Shown here: positions 44,790-54,035 of the stretch, in pieces | Numbering within the stretch: the stretch's first letter is position 1 | Layout: each line of letters begins with the position of its first letter | Assembly (NCBI RefSeq): GCF_900111935.1 | Contig: NZ_FOYN01000003.1 | Location: 677,800-741,799, forward strand | Length of the DNA stretch: 64,000 bases | From: Halorubrum sodomense | Lineage (GTDB): Archaea; Halobacteriota; Halobacteria; Halobacteriales; Haloferacaceae | Direction of reading: 5' to 3' | Notes under the pieces: model-generated | Databases searched by the model: none | Seen by the model: only the letters and a program-made list of their open reading frames with translations | Told to the model about the DNA's origin: nothing | Position numbers and translations under genes: made by a program

Positions 44790-45878
44790 CTACGCGGTCC
44801 GGTTCCGCTCGGCCTTCTTGTGTGCAGCGTAGAACAGCGGGACGAGGAGCGCGCCGGCGAAGCCGAAGCCGAGCGCCAGCGTGCCGATGTCGCTCGCGGA
44901 GAGGCCGCTCCCGCCGCCCCCGCCGCCAGAGCCGCCGTCACCGCCGTCGCCGCCGATGAGGTCGTCGGCGACGGCGCCGACCGCGACGGCCCCCTTCATC
45001 CCGACCGCCCGGTGGGGCTCGCAGACGTAGCGGAACACGTCGCCCTCGCCGGCGTCCGCAAACGTGTACTCGAAGGTCGCTCCCGCCTCCGAGACCGGCT
45101 CCCCGCTGTCGAAGGTACCGTTCTCCTCGACGACGTTGTGGCCGCCGCCCTGTCCGGTCCACTCCCAGATCACCGTCGTTCCGGGGTCGACCAGAATCGC
45201 GGGCGGATCGAACCGCAGGCCGTTCTCGCCCGCGCCGACCGAGACGGTGACCTCGCTCTGCCCGCGGAGGTCGCGCGTCCCCTCGTAGTTGCCGACGTTC
45301 GCGAACCAGTCCCCGTATCCGGCCGGTTCGCCGCCGGATCCGCCCGACCCGCCTGACCCGCCGCTACCCCCCGCTTGCGGGTCGACGAGCTCGTCGTCGA
45401 CGGAGCCGACCGCGACGGCGCCCTTCATCCCGATCGCCCGGTGCGGGCCGCAGTAGTAGTTGAACGTGTCGCCGTCCGCGGCGTTGTCGAACGTGTATTC
45501 GAAGGTCGTCCCCTGCTCGGAGACCGCCGACCCGCTGTCGAAGGTGCCGTCTTGCGCGACGACGTTGTGACCGCCGCCCTGGCCGGTCCACTCCCAGACC
45601 ACGGTCGCGCCCGGGTCGATGAGGATGGCGGCGGGACCGAACCGGAGTCCGTTCTCGCCCGCGCCGACCTGAACGGTGACCTCGTCCTGCCCGCGGTAGT
45701 CGTGGGTGCCGTCGTAGTTGCTGACGCCGTCGAGCCAGCCACCGTACTGGGCGGCCGCGGTCCCGCTGCCGGCGGCGACTCCCGCGGTGACCGCCGCCCC
45801 GGCGGCCCCGGCGCGGAAGAACCCGCGGCGGCTCATCGACGCGGCGGCGTCCTCGGCGGCGTCGGCGTTCCGTGTCAT
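44790..45878 (-). CDS. Two-domain halocyanin, C-terminally anchored
   Basis: 362 residues. Tat signal MSRRGFFRAG. Two type-1 copper domains (about 45-165 and 190-315), each with a GGGHNVV His and a Cys-Pro-His ... Met set (YYCGPHRAIGMKG, YVCEPHRAVGMKG). A Gly/Ser linker (GSGGSGGSGGSGG) joins them. A C-terminal transmembrane helix (about 335-357) anchors it, and the usual lipobox Cys is absent. Carries electrons outside the membrane, plausibly to a terminal oxidase. Confidence 0.92.
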   Translation of the reverse strand: MTRNADAAEDAAASMSRRGFFRAGAAGAAVTAGVAAGSGTAAAQYGGWLDGVSNYDGTHDYRGQDEVTVQVGAGENGLRFGPAAILIDPGATVVWEWTGQGGGHNVVAQDGTFDSGSAVSEQGTTFEYTFDNAADGDTFNYYCGPHRAIGMKGAVAVGSVDDELVDPQAGGSGGSGGSGGSGGEPAGYGDWFANVGNYEGTRDLRGQSEVTVSVGAGENGLRFDPPAILVDPGTTVIWEWTGQGGGHNVVEENGTFDSGEPVSEAGATFEYTFADAGEGDVFRYVCEPHRAVGMKGAVAVGAVADDLIGGDGGDGGSGGGGGGSGLSASDIGTLALGFGFAGALLVPLFYAAHKKAERNRTA

Positions 45879-46000
45879 GTCCCCACGTCTGACCGTGAGC
45901 GTATTTAAGCCCCCGATACGTCCCGAGCGGTCGGAGCGGCGCCGAACGTGTGCGGGGTCGCGTCCGAGGGGGCTCCGAATCGTCCGCCGGCGTTCGGGAG

Positions 46001-47500
46001 TTAATCGTCCGCCGGCGTCGCCCCTGAGACCGGCGCGTCGACGTCGCGGTCGGTCGCCTCTCCCTCCACGTCGAAGGGGTACTCGCCGGTGACGCAGCCG
46101 AGGCACAGGTCCGCCCGGCTCTCGCCGAGCGCCTCCGCGACCGCGTCGATCGAGAGGTACGACAGCGAGTCGGCGCCGACCTCCTGACGGATCTCCTCGG
46201 TCGAGGCGTCGGCGGCGATCAGCTCGTCGCGCGTCGCCATGTCGATGCCGAAGTAGCAGGGCGCGAGGATCGGCGGCGCGCCGATCCGGAGGTGGACCTC
46301 CTCGGCACCCGCCTCGCGCACCAGCTCGACGAGCTGGGTCGAGGTCGTCCCGCGGACGATGGAGTCGTCGATGATCGTGACCGACTTCCCCTCCACCGTC
46401 GAGCGGATCGGGTTCAGCTTCAGCCGGACCGCGCGCTCCCGCTCGTCCTGCGTGGGCATGATGAACGTCCGGCCCACGTACCGGTTCTTCATCAGCCCCT
46501 CGGCGAACTCCACGCCGCCGTCGTCCGCCGCCCGCGGCTCGCCGTCGGCCGTGGTCTCGCCCGCGGCGTCGGCGTAGCCGGAGGCGAACGCGCGCCCGGA
46601 GTCGGGCACCGGCATCACCACGTCGGACTCGACGCCGGACTCCTCCCAGAGCTTCCGGCCGAGCTTCCGGCGCACCTCGTACACGAGGCTCTCGTCGATG
46701 ACGGAGTCGGGGCGCGCGAAGTAGACGTGTTCGAAGAAGCAGTGGGCGGTCGCGTCGCGCTCGACCAGCTGATACGTGTCGTAGCCGGTTCCGTCGGGGT
46801 CTAAGACGACGAGCTCGCCGGGGCGGACGTCGCGGATCAGTTCGCCGTCGAGCGTGTCGATGGCGGCCGACTCGCTGGCGAGCACGTAGCCGCCGTCGAT
46901 TTTCCCGAGACACAGCGGGCGGTTACCGAGCGGGTCGCGGACGCCCAGCACGGTGTCGTCGTGGGTGATCGCCAGCGAGTAGGAGCCGTGGATGCGGTTC
47001 ATCGTGTGCTTGACCGCCCGCACGAGGTCCTCTTCGAGGAGGTTACGCGCGAGGTCGTGGGCGATCACCTCGGTGTCGCCGTCGGAGGTGAACGCGTGGC
47101 CCGCCGCCGCCAGCTCCTCGCGCACCTCGTCGGCGTTCACGAGGTTGCCGTTGTGCGACAGGCCGAGCGAGCCGGATTTGAAGGAGACGGAGAACGGCTG
47201 CGCGCAGCTCTTGTCGAGGCTGCCGGCGGTCGGGTAGCGCACGTGGCCGATGCCGGTGCCGCCCGACAGCGACGCGAGGTCCCCCTCCTCGAACGCGTCG
47301 CCGACGAGGCCGCGCTCGACGTGGCTGTGCTGTTGGAACCCGTCGTGCGTGACGATCCCGGCCGACTCCTGGCCGCGGTGTTGGAGCGCGTACAGCGCGT
47401 AGTACAGCGGTCGCGCGGCCTCCCGGTCCGCGAGCGAGACGCCGACGACGCCGCACTTCTCCCGCGGTTCGTCGCCGCCGTAGTCCCCACCGGCGTTCAT
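46001..47500 (-). CDS. purF: Amidophosphoribosyltransferase
   Basis: 499 residues. First committed step of purine synthesis (PRPP + glutamine). A short propeptide ends before the catalytic Cys16 (EKCGVVGVSL). The glutaminase half has GIGHVRYPTAG; the PRPP site is VTIIDDSIVRGTTS. Late cysteines (APCYFG, LCLGCVTG) suggest the [4Fe-4S] form. A TATA element GATAAAAAT (47524-47532, minus strand) precedes the start. Confidence 0.96.
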   Translation of the reverse strand: MNAGGDYGGDEPREKCGVVGVSLADREAARPLYYALYALQHRGQESAGIVTHDGFQQHSHVERGLVGDAFEEGDLASLSGGTGIGHVRYPTAGSLDKSCAQPFSVSFKSGSLGLSHNGNLVNADEVREELAAAGHAFTSDGDTEVIAHDLARNLLEEDLVRAVKHTMNRIHGSYSLAITHDDTVLGVRDPLGNRPLCLGKIDGGYVLASESAAIDTLDGELIRDVRPGELVVLDPDGTGYDTYQLVERDATAHCFFEHVYFARPDSVIDESLVYEVRRKLGRKLWEESGVESDVVMPVPDSGRAFASGYADAAGETTADGEPRAADDGGVEFAEGLMKNRYVGRTFIMPTQDERERAVRLKLNPIRSTVEGKSVTIIDDSIVRGTTSTQLVELVREAGAEEVHLRIGAPPILAPCYFGIDMATRDELIAADASTEEIRQEVGADSLSYLSIDAVAEALGESRADLCLGCVTGEYPFDVEGEATDRDVDAPVSGATPADD

Positions 47501-47523
47501 GTACGCGAGGGTCGGGCGGGCGG

Positions 47524-47532
47524 CGATAAAAA
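47524..47532 (-). promoter_or_regulatory. TATA box of purF
   Basis: Minus-strand ATTTTTATC, 24-32 bases before the ATG at 47500; leaderless spacing. Confidence 0.55.
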
Positions 47533-47638
47533 TCCTCGTGTTCGTGGCGTATCCCCCCGCTTTTCGCTTCGAACTATGCGCGAACGTGTATAATCAAGGG
47601 ATAGTCGCGGCGCGGTCACGCGGTCCGGGAGACGGCGG

Positions 47639-48031
47639 TCAGGGCGTCTCCTCGCCGCCGACGAACTCGTCGAGGCGCGCGAAGTAGTCCTCTCGGGGCA
47701 CCTGGTACGCACCCCGGTAATCCACCTCGCCCGCGACGAACCGCTCCGCGACGTCGACCGCGCCGGCAGCACCGTCCTCACGGCTCCCGTAGGTCTCCGC
47801 GACCGCCTCGATCTCGGGCTCTAAGAACAGGACGACGTGCCACTCCTCGGTCGCGTACTGGCCCGATCCGGGCCGGGCGTTCCGGGCGCCGTTCGTCAGG
47901 TAGATGGTCGGGAGACACTCGTCGGGGAGGTCGCCGCTCCCGAAGACGTCGGGGCGGTAGACGAGGATCGCCCGCCCGCTGGGCTCCTCGTTCCACAGCC
48001 GCCACCCCTCCGGCAGCGATTCGAAGGCCAT
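47639..48031 (-). CDS. DUF5820-like haloarchaeal protein
   Basis: 130 residues, soluble and acidic: LPEGWRLWNEEPSGRAILVY, then EEWHVVLFLEPE. Resembles a haloarchaea-specific family of unknown function. The DUF number is from memory. Confidence 0.7.
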   Translation of the reverse strand: MAFESLPEGWRLWNEEPSGRAILVYRPDVFGSGDLPDECLPTIYLTNGARNARPGSGQYATEEWHVVLFLEPEIEAVAETYGSREDGAAGAVDVAERFVAGEVDYRGAYQVPREDYFARLDEFVGGEETP

Positions 48032-48107
48032 GCGCCCTCCTCCGTCGCGGAGGCTTGAAAACGTCGCGCTCGGGCGATCGGCTTTGCCGTCAGTCAGCTC
48101 GACCCGT

Positions 48108-50312
48108 TCAATCCACGATGTCCGACCCGCCCGGCGGGAGGAACTCCTGGAGCAGGTCCGCGCTGGCGACCTTGCGGACGAACGACTGGTCGGTGAACCG
48201 CTCTTTGAGGTTCCGGTAGGCCATCATCGCGGCGTCGTTCTGCGCGTACATCCCCGGCTCGAAGGTGACGTGCGCGGCCGCGCGGTCGACGACGGCCGAG
48301 GGCGGCCCGCCGATTGCCCGGGTGACCGGCTCGCACTGGACGCCGACGGCGATCCGGCAGGGCACGTCCTCGAAGTAGGTGCGGTCGCCGCGGATCACGA
48401 AGCTCCCCTTCTCGATGTACTCGCCGCTCTCGGGGGTCTTCGACACCTGGTCCGGCTCGACCATGTACGCGTCGCCCGCGCCGCGGCCGTCCTTCCAGTC
48501 CGACGAGTAGGAGACGGCGAACTGCGCGGCCTCGCGCAGCGTCTCCTCGGAGAAGTCGACGGGGTCGGCCGACTCCGACGGGCCAGACGCCTTGAGGATC
48601 GTCACCGGCCCCCCGTGCGTCTGCGTGTGGAAGAACCGGTCGTGTTTGCTCATGTACTTCTTCACCAGCTCCTCGTTCTGGTCGGCGTTGCGCCCGCCGA
48701 TGACGAGGTAGCCCGTGGACGTGCGGAACCAGCGGAACCGCTCGAACCAGTCGTCCGGGCTCCGGATCGGGATCGAGGAGCGCGAGAGCCAGTCGGTCTC
48801 GTACGCCTCGTCGTCGCCCTCCCCGTCCGCGCCCTCGCCGCCGTCGCCGCCGCTCTCGTCGTCGGCCTGCTGCTCCGCCCACTCCCGCTTCCGTTCCCTG
48901 ACCGCTTCCAGCTCCTCGCGGGTCGATTCGATGGCCGCCATCGCGCCCTCCTTCTTCTCCTCGACGCGCTTCGCCTCCCGGTAGAGGCGGTCGGCGTTGA
49001 CCTCCACGCCCTCGCTCGCGTCGAGTTCGACGCGGGTCGTGCCGCCGTCGGCGTCGTCCGCCTCGGCGAGCTCGACGGTCACCGTCCCCTCGCCGCCGTC
49101 GACGTCGACGACGGCCTCCGCGGCCGGAATGCCCCGCTCCGCGCCGGCGTCGAGCGTCTCTGCGATCTCCGCCCACGGCACCTCGTTCTCGCGTGCCTCT
49201 CGGACGGTCGAGAGCACCTCGTCGACGAGGTCGTAGTGGGCGTACAGCAGCTCCGCGCGCTCTCGTTCCGCCTGCGCCTGCTCCTCGAACCCCTCGATCG
49301 CGCCCTCCTGCTGTTCGATGATCCGTTCCTGTTTGGCGATCTCCTCCTCGAAGTCCGGGCGGGACGCGCCCGCGTCGGCGGGCGCCTCGCCCTCCTCGCT
49401 AGCCTCGTTCCCGAGCCGATAGAAATACTCGTCGACGGCGGCGTTGAAGGAGTCGAACCCGACGCTCGGCAGGCCCTCGTGTTCCGCGAGCGGGAAGGGC
49501 GTCACGTCGACGACGCGGGGATCCGACCCGTCGTCTCCCGCCTCGCCTCCCTCGCCGTCGACCGACTCCTCGTACACGCGGGGGTCGACGTCGCCCGAGC
49601 GGAGCCGCTCGTCGATCCGTGCGAGCGCGTCGTGGAGCGCGCCGAGCTGGTCGTCGGTCACCGCCTCGATCGGCGTCTCCTTCTCGACGCCGGCCCGGGT
49701 ACACACCTCCTCGGCGTACAGGCCGCCGAGGTTCAGCTGGGTCGCGAGTGTGCGCACCACGTCGCTGTCCGACTCGCGCATGTGGCGCTCGAACCCGCCG
49801 TAGCTCACGTCGAGCGGGTTCAGCCGGGAGGCCGGGTACTCGTACTGCGAGCCGGGCGCGACGGTCCGAGACTTGAGCCGGACGGTCGAGAGCGACCCCA
49901 CCACCTCGCCCGTCTCGTCGAGCGCGGCGACGTTCCCCTGACCGAACAGCTCGGCGACGAGCGTGGTGTTCTGGTCCTCGCGCTCGAACTCGAAGGTGAG
50001 GATGCGGTCGAACTCGTACTGCTCGACGCCCGCGAAGTCGGCGCCCGACATCCGGTTGCGCAGCATCTTCGCGAAGTTCGGCGGGCGACCCGGCGCGTCC
50101 GCGACGTGGTCCGGGTCCGCGGCGTGCGCGCGCTTCACGTCGCCCACCTCGATCATGAGCTCGACGCGGCCGCGGTCGAAGTCGCGGAGCTTCAGCCGGA
50201 GCAGGTCGTCGTCGTAGAGGTACGCCTTGTCGACCTTCGCGCCCTCGTACCGATTGAGCTCGGTGACGAGCGCGGCGAGGTCGATGCTCGACAGCTCCCG
50301 CTTCTGGTCCAT
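48108..50312 (-). CDS. rqcH: Ribosome-rescue factor RqcH/NEMF (NFACT protein)
   Basis: 734 residues. The NFACT-N domain starts LSSIDLAALVTELNRYEGAK. A coiled-coil region about 320-470 is rich in Glu/Arg. The NFACT-R domain follows (WFERFRWFRTSTGYLVIGGR, HTQTHGGPVTILKA). The family recruits tRNA to obstructed large subunits and elongates C-terminal tails on stalled chains. Confidence 0.92.
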   Translation of the reverse strand: MDQKRELSSIDLAALVTELNRYEGAKVDKAYLYDDDLLRLKLRDFDRGRVELMIEVGDVKRAHAADPDHVADAPGRPPNFAKMLRNRMSGADFAGVEQYEFDRILTFEFEREDQNTTLVAELFGQGNVAALDETGEVVGSLSTVRLKSRTVAPGSQYEYPASRLNPLDVSYGGFERHMRESDSDVVRTLATQLNLGGLYAEEVCTRAGVEKETPIEAVTDDQLGALHDALARIDERLRSGDVDPRVYEESVDGEGGEAGDDGSDPRVVDVTPFPLAEHEGLPSVGFDSFNAAVDEYFYRLGNEASEEGEAPADAGASRPDFEEEIAKQERIIEQQEGAIEGFEEQAQAERERAELLYAHYDLVDEVLSTVREARENEVPWAEIAETLDAGAERGIPAAEAVVDVDGGEGTVTVELAEADDADGGTTRVELDASEGVEVNADRLYREAKRVEEKKEGAMAAIESTREELEAVRERKREWAEQQADDESGGDGGEGADGEGDDEAYETDWLSRSSIPIRSPDDWFERFRWFRTSTGYLVIGGRNADQNEELVKKYMSKHDRFFHTQTHGGPVTILKASGPSESADPVDFSEETLREAAQFAVSYSSDWKDGRGAGDAYMVEPDQVSKTPESGEYIEKGSFVIRGDRTYFEDVPCRIAVGVQCEPVTRAIGGPPSAVVDRAAAHVTFEPGMYAQNDAAMMAYRNLKERFTDQSFVRKVASADLLQEFLPPGGSDIVD

Positions 50313-50387
50313 ACTCGAAAGACACCGCCGGGCCGGAAAAAGGCGTGTCGTTGTGGGGACGAGTCGCGTTTCGTCGTATCCCCGCAG

Positions 50388-51725
50388 TTACTTCTTTTTC
50401 TTCTTGTTCTTCCCGTTCTTCTTCGCCAGCGACTCGACGGTGTTCAGGGCGTTGATGCGACCGGCGCCGAGCTCGGGGTCGCTCTTGCCGTTCACAAGCT
50501 CCGCGCCCTGCTGGATCGCCTGCTCGACCTGACTCGGACCCGCGTTCGGTTCGAGTTCGCGGACCAAAGCTGCGAGCCCTGCGACCTGCGGCGCCGAGAA
50601 CGACGTGCCGGCGATGTACACGTACGCACCCCGCTCCAGCGGGTAGGTGGTGAACACGAGGTTCGTGGGGAACGGGAACGGCGTGTCCGTCGAGAGCGTC
50701 TTTTCGAGCGTCTCGTAGCCGCCGCCCGGCGCCGCAACGTCGATTTCGTTCGTGCCGAAGTTCGAGTAGAACACCAGTTCGTCGTTCGGTCCGGTCGCGC
50801 TCACGCTGAACGCCGCCGGGACGCTGTTCGGGAGGCTGAACCCGCCGCCCTGCTGGAGGTTACCTCCCGCGTTGCCGGCGCTGGCTGTAACCACGGTCCC
50901 GCGGCGCACCGCGCTCTGGAACACGGTCTGGATCGCGGCGCGGATACCGCCCTGGTTAGCTTGAGGCGGAAGAACGCCTGGAACGCCGAGGCTGAAGTTC
51001 GCGACGTCGGCGCCGACCGCCGCGGCGTAGTCGATCCCGGCGAAGATGTCGATGAAGCGCGCACCGCCCTCGTCCGGGAACACGCGGACCGGGATCAACT
51101 CGGTGTCGGGTGCGACGCCGACGATCCCTTGGTCACCGGTCGCGCCGACGACACCGGCGACGGCCGTCCCGTGGCCGCGCACCTCGTCGTCCGCGCCGTC
51201 GGTGGCGCTGGCGTCCTCGGGGATGAACGTCGCCGCGAGGTCCTCGTTCACGTTGCCGAGGTCGGGGTGATCGAAGTCGATCCCCGTGTCGACGACCGCC
51301 ACGCTCGTGCCCTCGCCGGTCGCGAACTCCCGCGCCTCGCCGGCGTCGATCCGACGGTTGTCCCACTGGAGTTCGGCGAATGCGGGCTCTTCGTCGGTCT
51401 CGTCCGGGTCGACCACCCGGCGGTCGACGGGCTCGGTGAAGTCGAGCCTGACGTCCCGTGAGACCGCGGACACGCCCGCGACGCCCGAGAGGTCGCTCTC
51501 GGCGTCCGCCGGTCCACGAACGCCGAGGATCTCTCCGTCCGCGACGGTGCGGAACACCTCGAACCCGGCGTCCGCGACCGCGTCCGAGACGCCGTTCCCC
51601 TTCCCGGTGACGACGTACTCCACCGACCCGTCGCTCGCCGAGGCGAGGCCGGCGACCGAGACCGAGGCGCCCGCCGCGCCGATACCTTTCAACAGCGTCC
51701 GTCTGTCGAGTAACATGGTAACCAT
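50388..51725 (-). CDS. Secreted subtilisin-like serine protease (S8)
   Basis: 445 residues. Tat signal DRRTLLKGIGAAG; the ATG at 51716 is an alternative start. After a propeptide of about 100 residues come the catalytic Asp146 (VVDTGID), His185 (GHGTAVAGV), oxyanion Asn285 (SAGNAGG) and Ser375 (GTSFSAPQVAG). The C-terminus ends in a Lys-rich tail KKNGKNKKKKK, unusual for a haloarchaeon. Halolysin-type extracellular protease. Confidence 0.93.
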   Translation of the reverse strand: MVTMLLDRRTLLKGIGAAGASVSVAGLASASDGSVEYVVTGKGNGVSDAVADAGFEVFRTVADGEILGVRGPADAESDLSGVAGVSAVSRDVRLDFTEPVDRRVVDPDETDEEPAFAELQWDNRRIDAGEAREFATGEGTSVAVVDTGIDFDHPDLGNVNEDLAATFIPEDASATDGADDEVRGHGTAVAGVVGATGDQGIVGVAPDTELIPVRVFPDEGGARFIDIFAGIDYAAAVGADVANFSLGVPGVLPPQANQGGIRAAIQTVFQSAVRRGTVVTASAGNAGGNLQQGGGFSLPNSVPAAFSVSATGPNDELVFYSNFGTNEIDVAAPGGGYETLEKTLSTDTPFPFPTNLVFTTYPLERGAYVYIAGTSFSAPQVAGLAALVRELEPNAGPSQVEQAIQQGAELVNGKSDPELGAGRINALNTVESLAKKNGKNKKKKK

Positions 51726-51854
51726 CCCCGTGCGGGGTATGCCGTGCCACGGACCGAACTCATTTAAATAATTTGGCTACCGAGTAGTTGTTTTAACGTC
51801 ACAGGTAGAGTATTATACTCGTTGCGTGGACGACGAAGGGCGACGCGGCGGGCG

Positions 51855-53594
51855 CTACAACCGCTTCGACACGTACGGCCCGTCCTGCCGGTAGCCGAGC
51901 TTGTTGCGGTAGTACTCGCGGGCGCCGATGCCGGAGATGACGGCGATTTTCCCGTACCCGGCCTCGCGGGACAGCTCCTCGGCGCGTTCGAGCAGTTTCG
52001 TCCCGTACCCCTGATGCTGCCAGTCGCCGTCGCCGCCGATGCCGACCTCGTTGCCGTACACGTGGAGCTCGCGGACCAGGGCGGCGTCTTCGAGTTCGCG
52101 GCGGATCGGGTCACCCTCGGTGCCCGCCGCGCCCGGCTGGTCGGGGGCGAACGAGGGGAACCGCAGGCGGCAGAAGCCGACGAGGAGGTCGCGGACCGGG
52201 TCCTCGAAGGAGATGAAGTGCTCCGTGCCGCCGCCGGCCTCGTAGGTCAGCACGTCGAGTTCGACGTCGTCGGGGTCCGGGTCGGCGTCGTTGTGCCCGA
52301 CCTCCCGGGCGCGGATATCGCGCTGGACGATCCCCTTCTCCTCGGCGCGCTGGGCCGCGAGCTGGCGGAGGTTGGACTTCTGGACGCCGGCGTCGATGAA
52401 GTCCGCGGGGATGTCGCGCTGGACGCGCTGGAGCCGCGTGTACTTCGGGATCAGGTCCATGACCTCGGCGACGACATCGGCCGCCTCCTCGCTCGTGAGC
52501 GGGTCGAAGTCGTCTCGGCGCCAGCGGTCGTACACCCGGGTTCCCTCGACGACGAGCGTGGGGTAGATCTTCAGGTAGTCCGGGCGCCAGTCGGGATTGT
52601 CGAACAGCTGCCGGAAGTCCTCCAGACACATCTCCCGGGTCATTCCCGGCTGGCCCGGCATCATGTGGAAGCCGACCTTGAACGCGGCGTCGCGCAGGCG
52701 GCGGTTGGCGTTGCGGGAGGCCTCGTTTCCGTGCCCGCGGTGCATGTCGCGGTTGATCCGCTCGTAGGTGGTCTGGACGCCGACTTCGACCTTGGTACCA
52801 CCGAGATCGAGCATCCGGTCGATCTGCTCGGGGTCACACCAGTCGGGCTTCGTCTCGAAGGTGGTGCCGATGTTGCGGATCTCGTTCGTCTCGTTTTCCG
52901 CGATCACGTCCTCGAGGTACTCGAACTCGGTGTCTTCCGGCGCGGGCGCGAACGACTCGCCCTCGGCCGGCTCCGGCTCCTTGTCGAGGTCGTAGTCGTT
53001 CATCGCCTGGAGCGCGCGCTTCACGAACCACTCCTGGTAGTCGTGCGAGCGCGCGGTCATCGTCCCGCCCATCAGGATGAGCTCCACCTTGTCGACCGGG
53101 TGGCCGATCTTCCGGAGCTGTTCGAGCCGGAGGGTGACCTGCCCGTACGGGTCGTAGTCGTTCTGCTCGCCGCGCGCGGCGGCGGGCTCGTGGCCCGTGT
53201 ACGACTGCGCCGAGGAGAACTCCGAGGCCGGACCGCCGGGACAGTAGAGGCACTTCCCGTGGGGGCACAGCTCGGGGGAGGTCATGATCGCGACCGGCGA
53301 GACGCCCGAGGCGGTCCGGACGGGCTTGCGCTGGACCACCTCGATCACGTCGTCGCGCGCCTCGGACGGGGCGTGGTCGAGGATCTCGGTGTTCTTCGGC
53401 ACCTTCGGGGAGCCGAACTCCGAGCAGGCGTCGAGCTTGGCGCGTTCGAGGTCGTCGCGCTCGATCTCGCCGTCGAGGATGCGATCGACGAGGTGCTCGC
53501 AGGTGCGGACGAACGCCTCGGAGTCGGTGGCATCCGCGGCGGCGTCGTCGCCCTCGCTACCGGCGTCCCCGTCACTCGCCGCGTCGGTACTCAT
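51855..53594 (-). CDS. elp3: Archaeal Elp3 (tRNA U34 acetyltransferase/radical SAM)
   Basis: 579 residues. The radical SAM cluster Cys110, Cys115, Cys118 (CPHGKCLYC) is followed by GGTMTARSHDYQEWFVK. The C-terminal GNAT domain has QHQGYGTKLLERAEELSREA for acetyl-CoA binding. Forms cm5U at wobble uridines. Archaea use Elp3 without most Elongator subunits. Confidence 0.95.
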   Translation of the reverse strand: MSTDAASDGDAGSEGDDAAADATDSEAFVRTCEHLVDRILDGEIERDDLERAKLDACSEFGSPKVPKNTEILDHAPSEARDDVIEVVQRKPVRTASGVSPVAIMTSPELCPHGKCLYCPGGPASEFSSAQSYTGHEPAAARGEQNDYDPYGQVTLRLEQLRKIGHPVDKVELILMGGTMTARSHDYQEWFVKRALQAMNDYDLDKEPEPAEGESFAPAPEDTEFEYLEDVIAENETNEIRNIGTTFETKPDWCDPEQIDRMLDLGGTKVEVGVQTTYERINRDMHRGHGNEASRNANRRLRDAAFKVGFHMMPGQPGMTREMCLEDFRQLFDNPDWRPDYLKIYPTLVVEGTRVYDRWRRDDFDPLTSEEAADVVAEVMDLIPKYTRLQRVQRDIPADFIDAGVQKSNLRQLAAQRAEEKGIVQRDIRAREVGHNDADPDPDDVELDVLTYEAGGGTEHFISFEDPVRDLLVGFCRLRFPSFAPDQPGAAGTEGDPIRRELEDAALVRELHVYGNEVGIGGDGDWQHQGYGTKLLERAEELSREAGYGKIAVISGIGAREYYRNKLGYRQDGPYVSKRL

Positions 53595-53784
53595 TACGCT
53601 CCGATCGACGGGTTTCGGAGTTAAGCGTGTCGCACCGATTCGTGAGAGGGGTGCGCGTCGGCAGCAGAGCGGGAGTCGGCGCCACGGCTCCGACCGCTCA
53701 ACGCCGCGTTTCCCGCCTCGACGAAACGAAATTCGAGTTCTCGACCGCTCGGCTATACGAGGGCTTCAGATCTGACAAATCGGC

Positions 53785-53980
53785 GAGCGACACCACCGAA
53801 GCGCCCGCCTCCCGGCTGCCCCTTCGAGTCCCACCCGACCACGACCGCACAACACCTCTCCCCTCCCCAGCCTCGTCAGTCGCCGTCGCTTTGCTCCGGC
53901 GACTGACTCCCTCGCGCGGTGCTGTCTCGCGGCCGCCGATGGCGGCCGCTCGCAGGCACGCGCCACCGCGACCGCACGTT
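53785..53980 (-). repeat. Structured repeat element, copy 2 (3' truncated, inverted)
   Basis: Read on the minus strand: P1-like GCGCGTGCC (53957-53965) with GCACCGCGC, enclosing a longer GCGGCCGCC-GGCGGCCGC hairpin. Perfect P2 GTCAGTCGCC/GGCGACTGAC (53898-53907 and 53875-53884). Then GGGACTCGAAGGGGCAG and only the 5' arm of P3. The 3' part is absent. Orientation is opposite to copies 1 and 3. Confidence 0.75.
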
Positions 53981-54004
53981 CGGGGGGTGGAACCGAACCC
54001 GCTC

Positions 54005-54012
54005 GTTTTAGG
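54005..54012 (+). promoter_or_regulatory. TATA-like element of the bax1-like gene
   Basis: GTTTTAGG lies 24-31 bases before the GTG at 54036, consistent with leaderless transcription. Confidence 0.4.
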
Positions 54013-54035
54013 CAGGGCGCGGCGTACCCCGCCCC

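Noticed and set aside
48030-51461. A 1143-codon plus-strand open frame
   Set aside because: It runs opposite rqcH and the subtilase gene and reads as low-complexity Arg/Val/Leu/Asp sequence with no family features.
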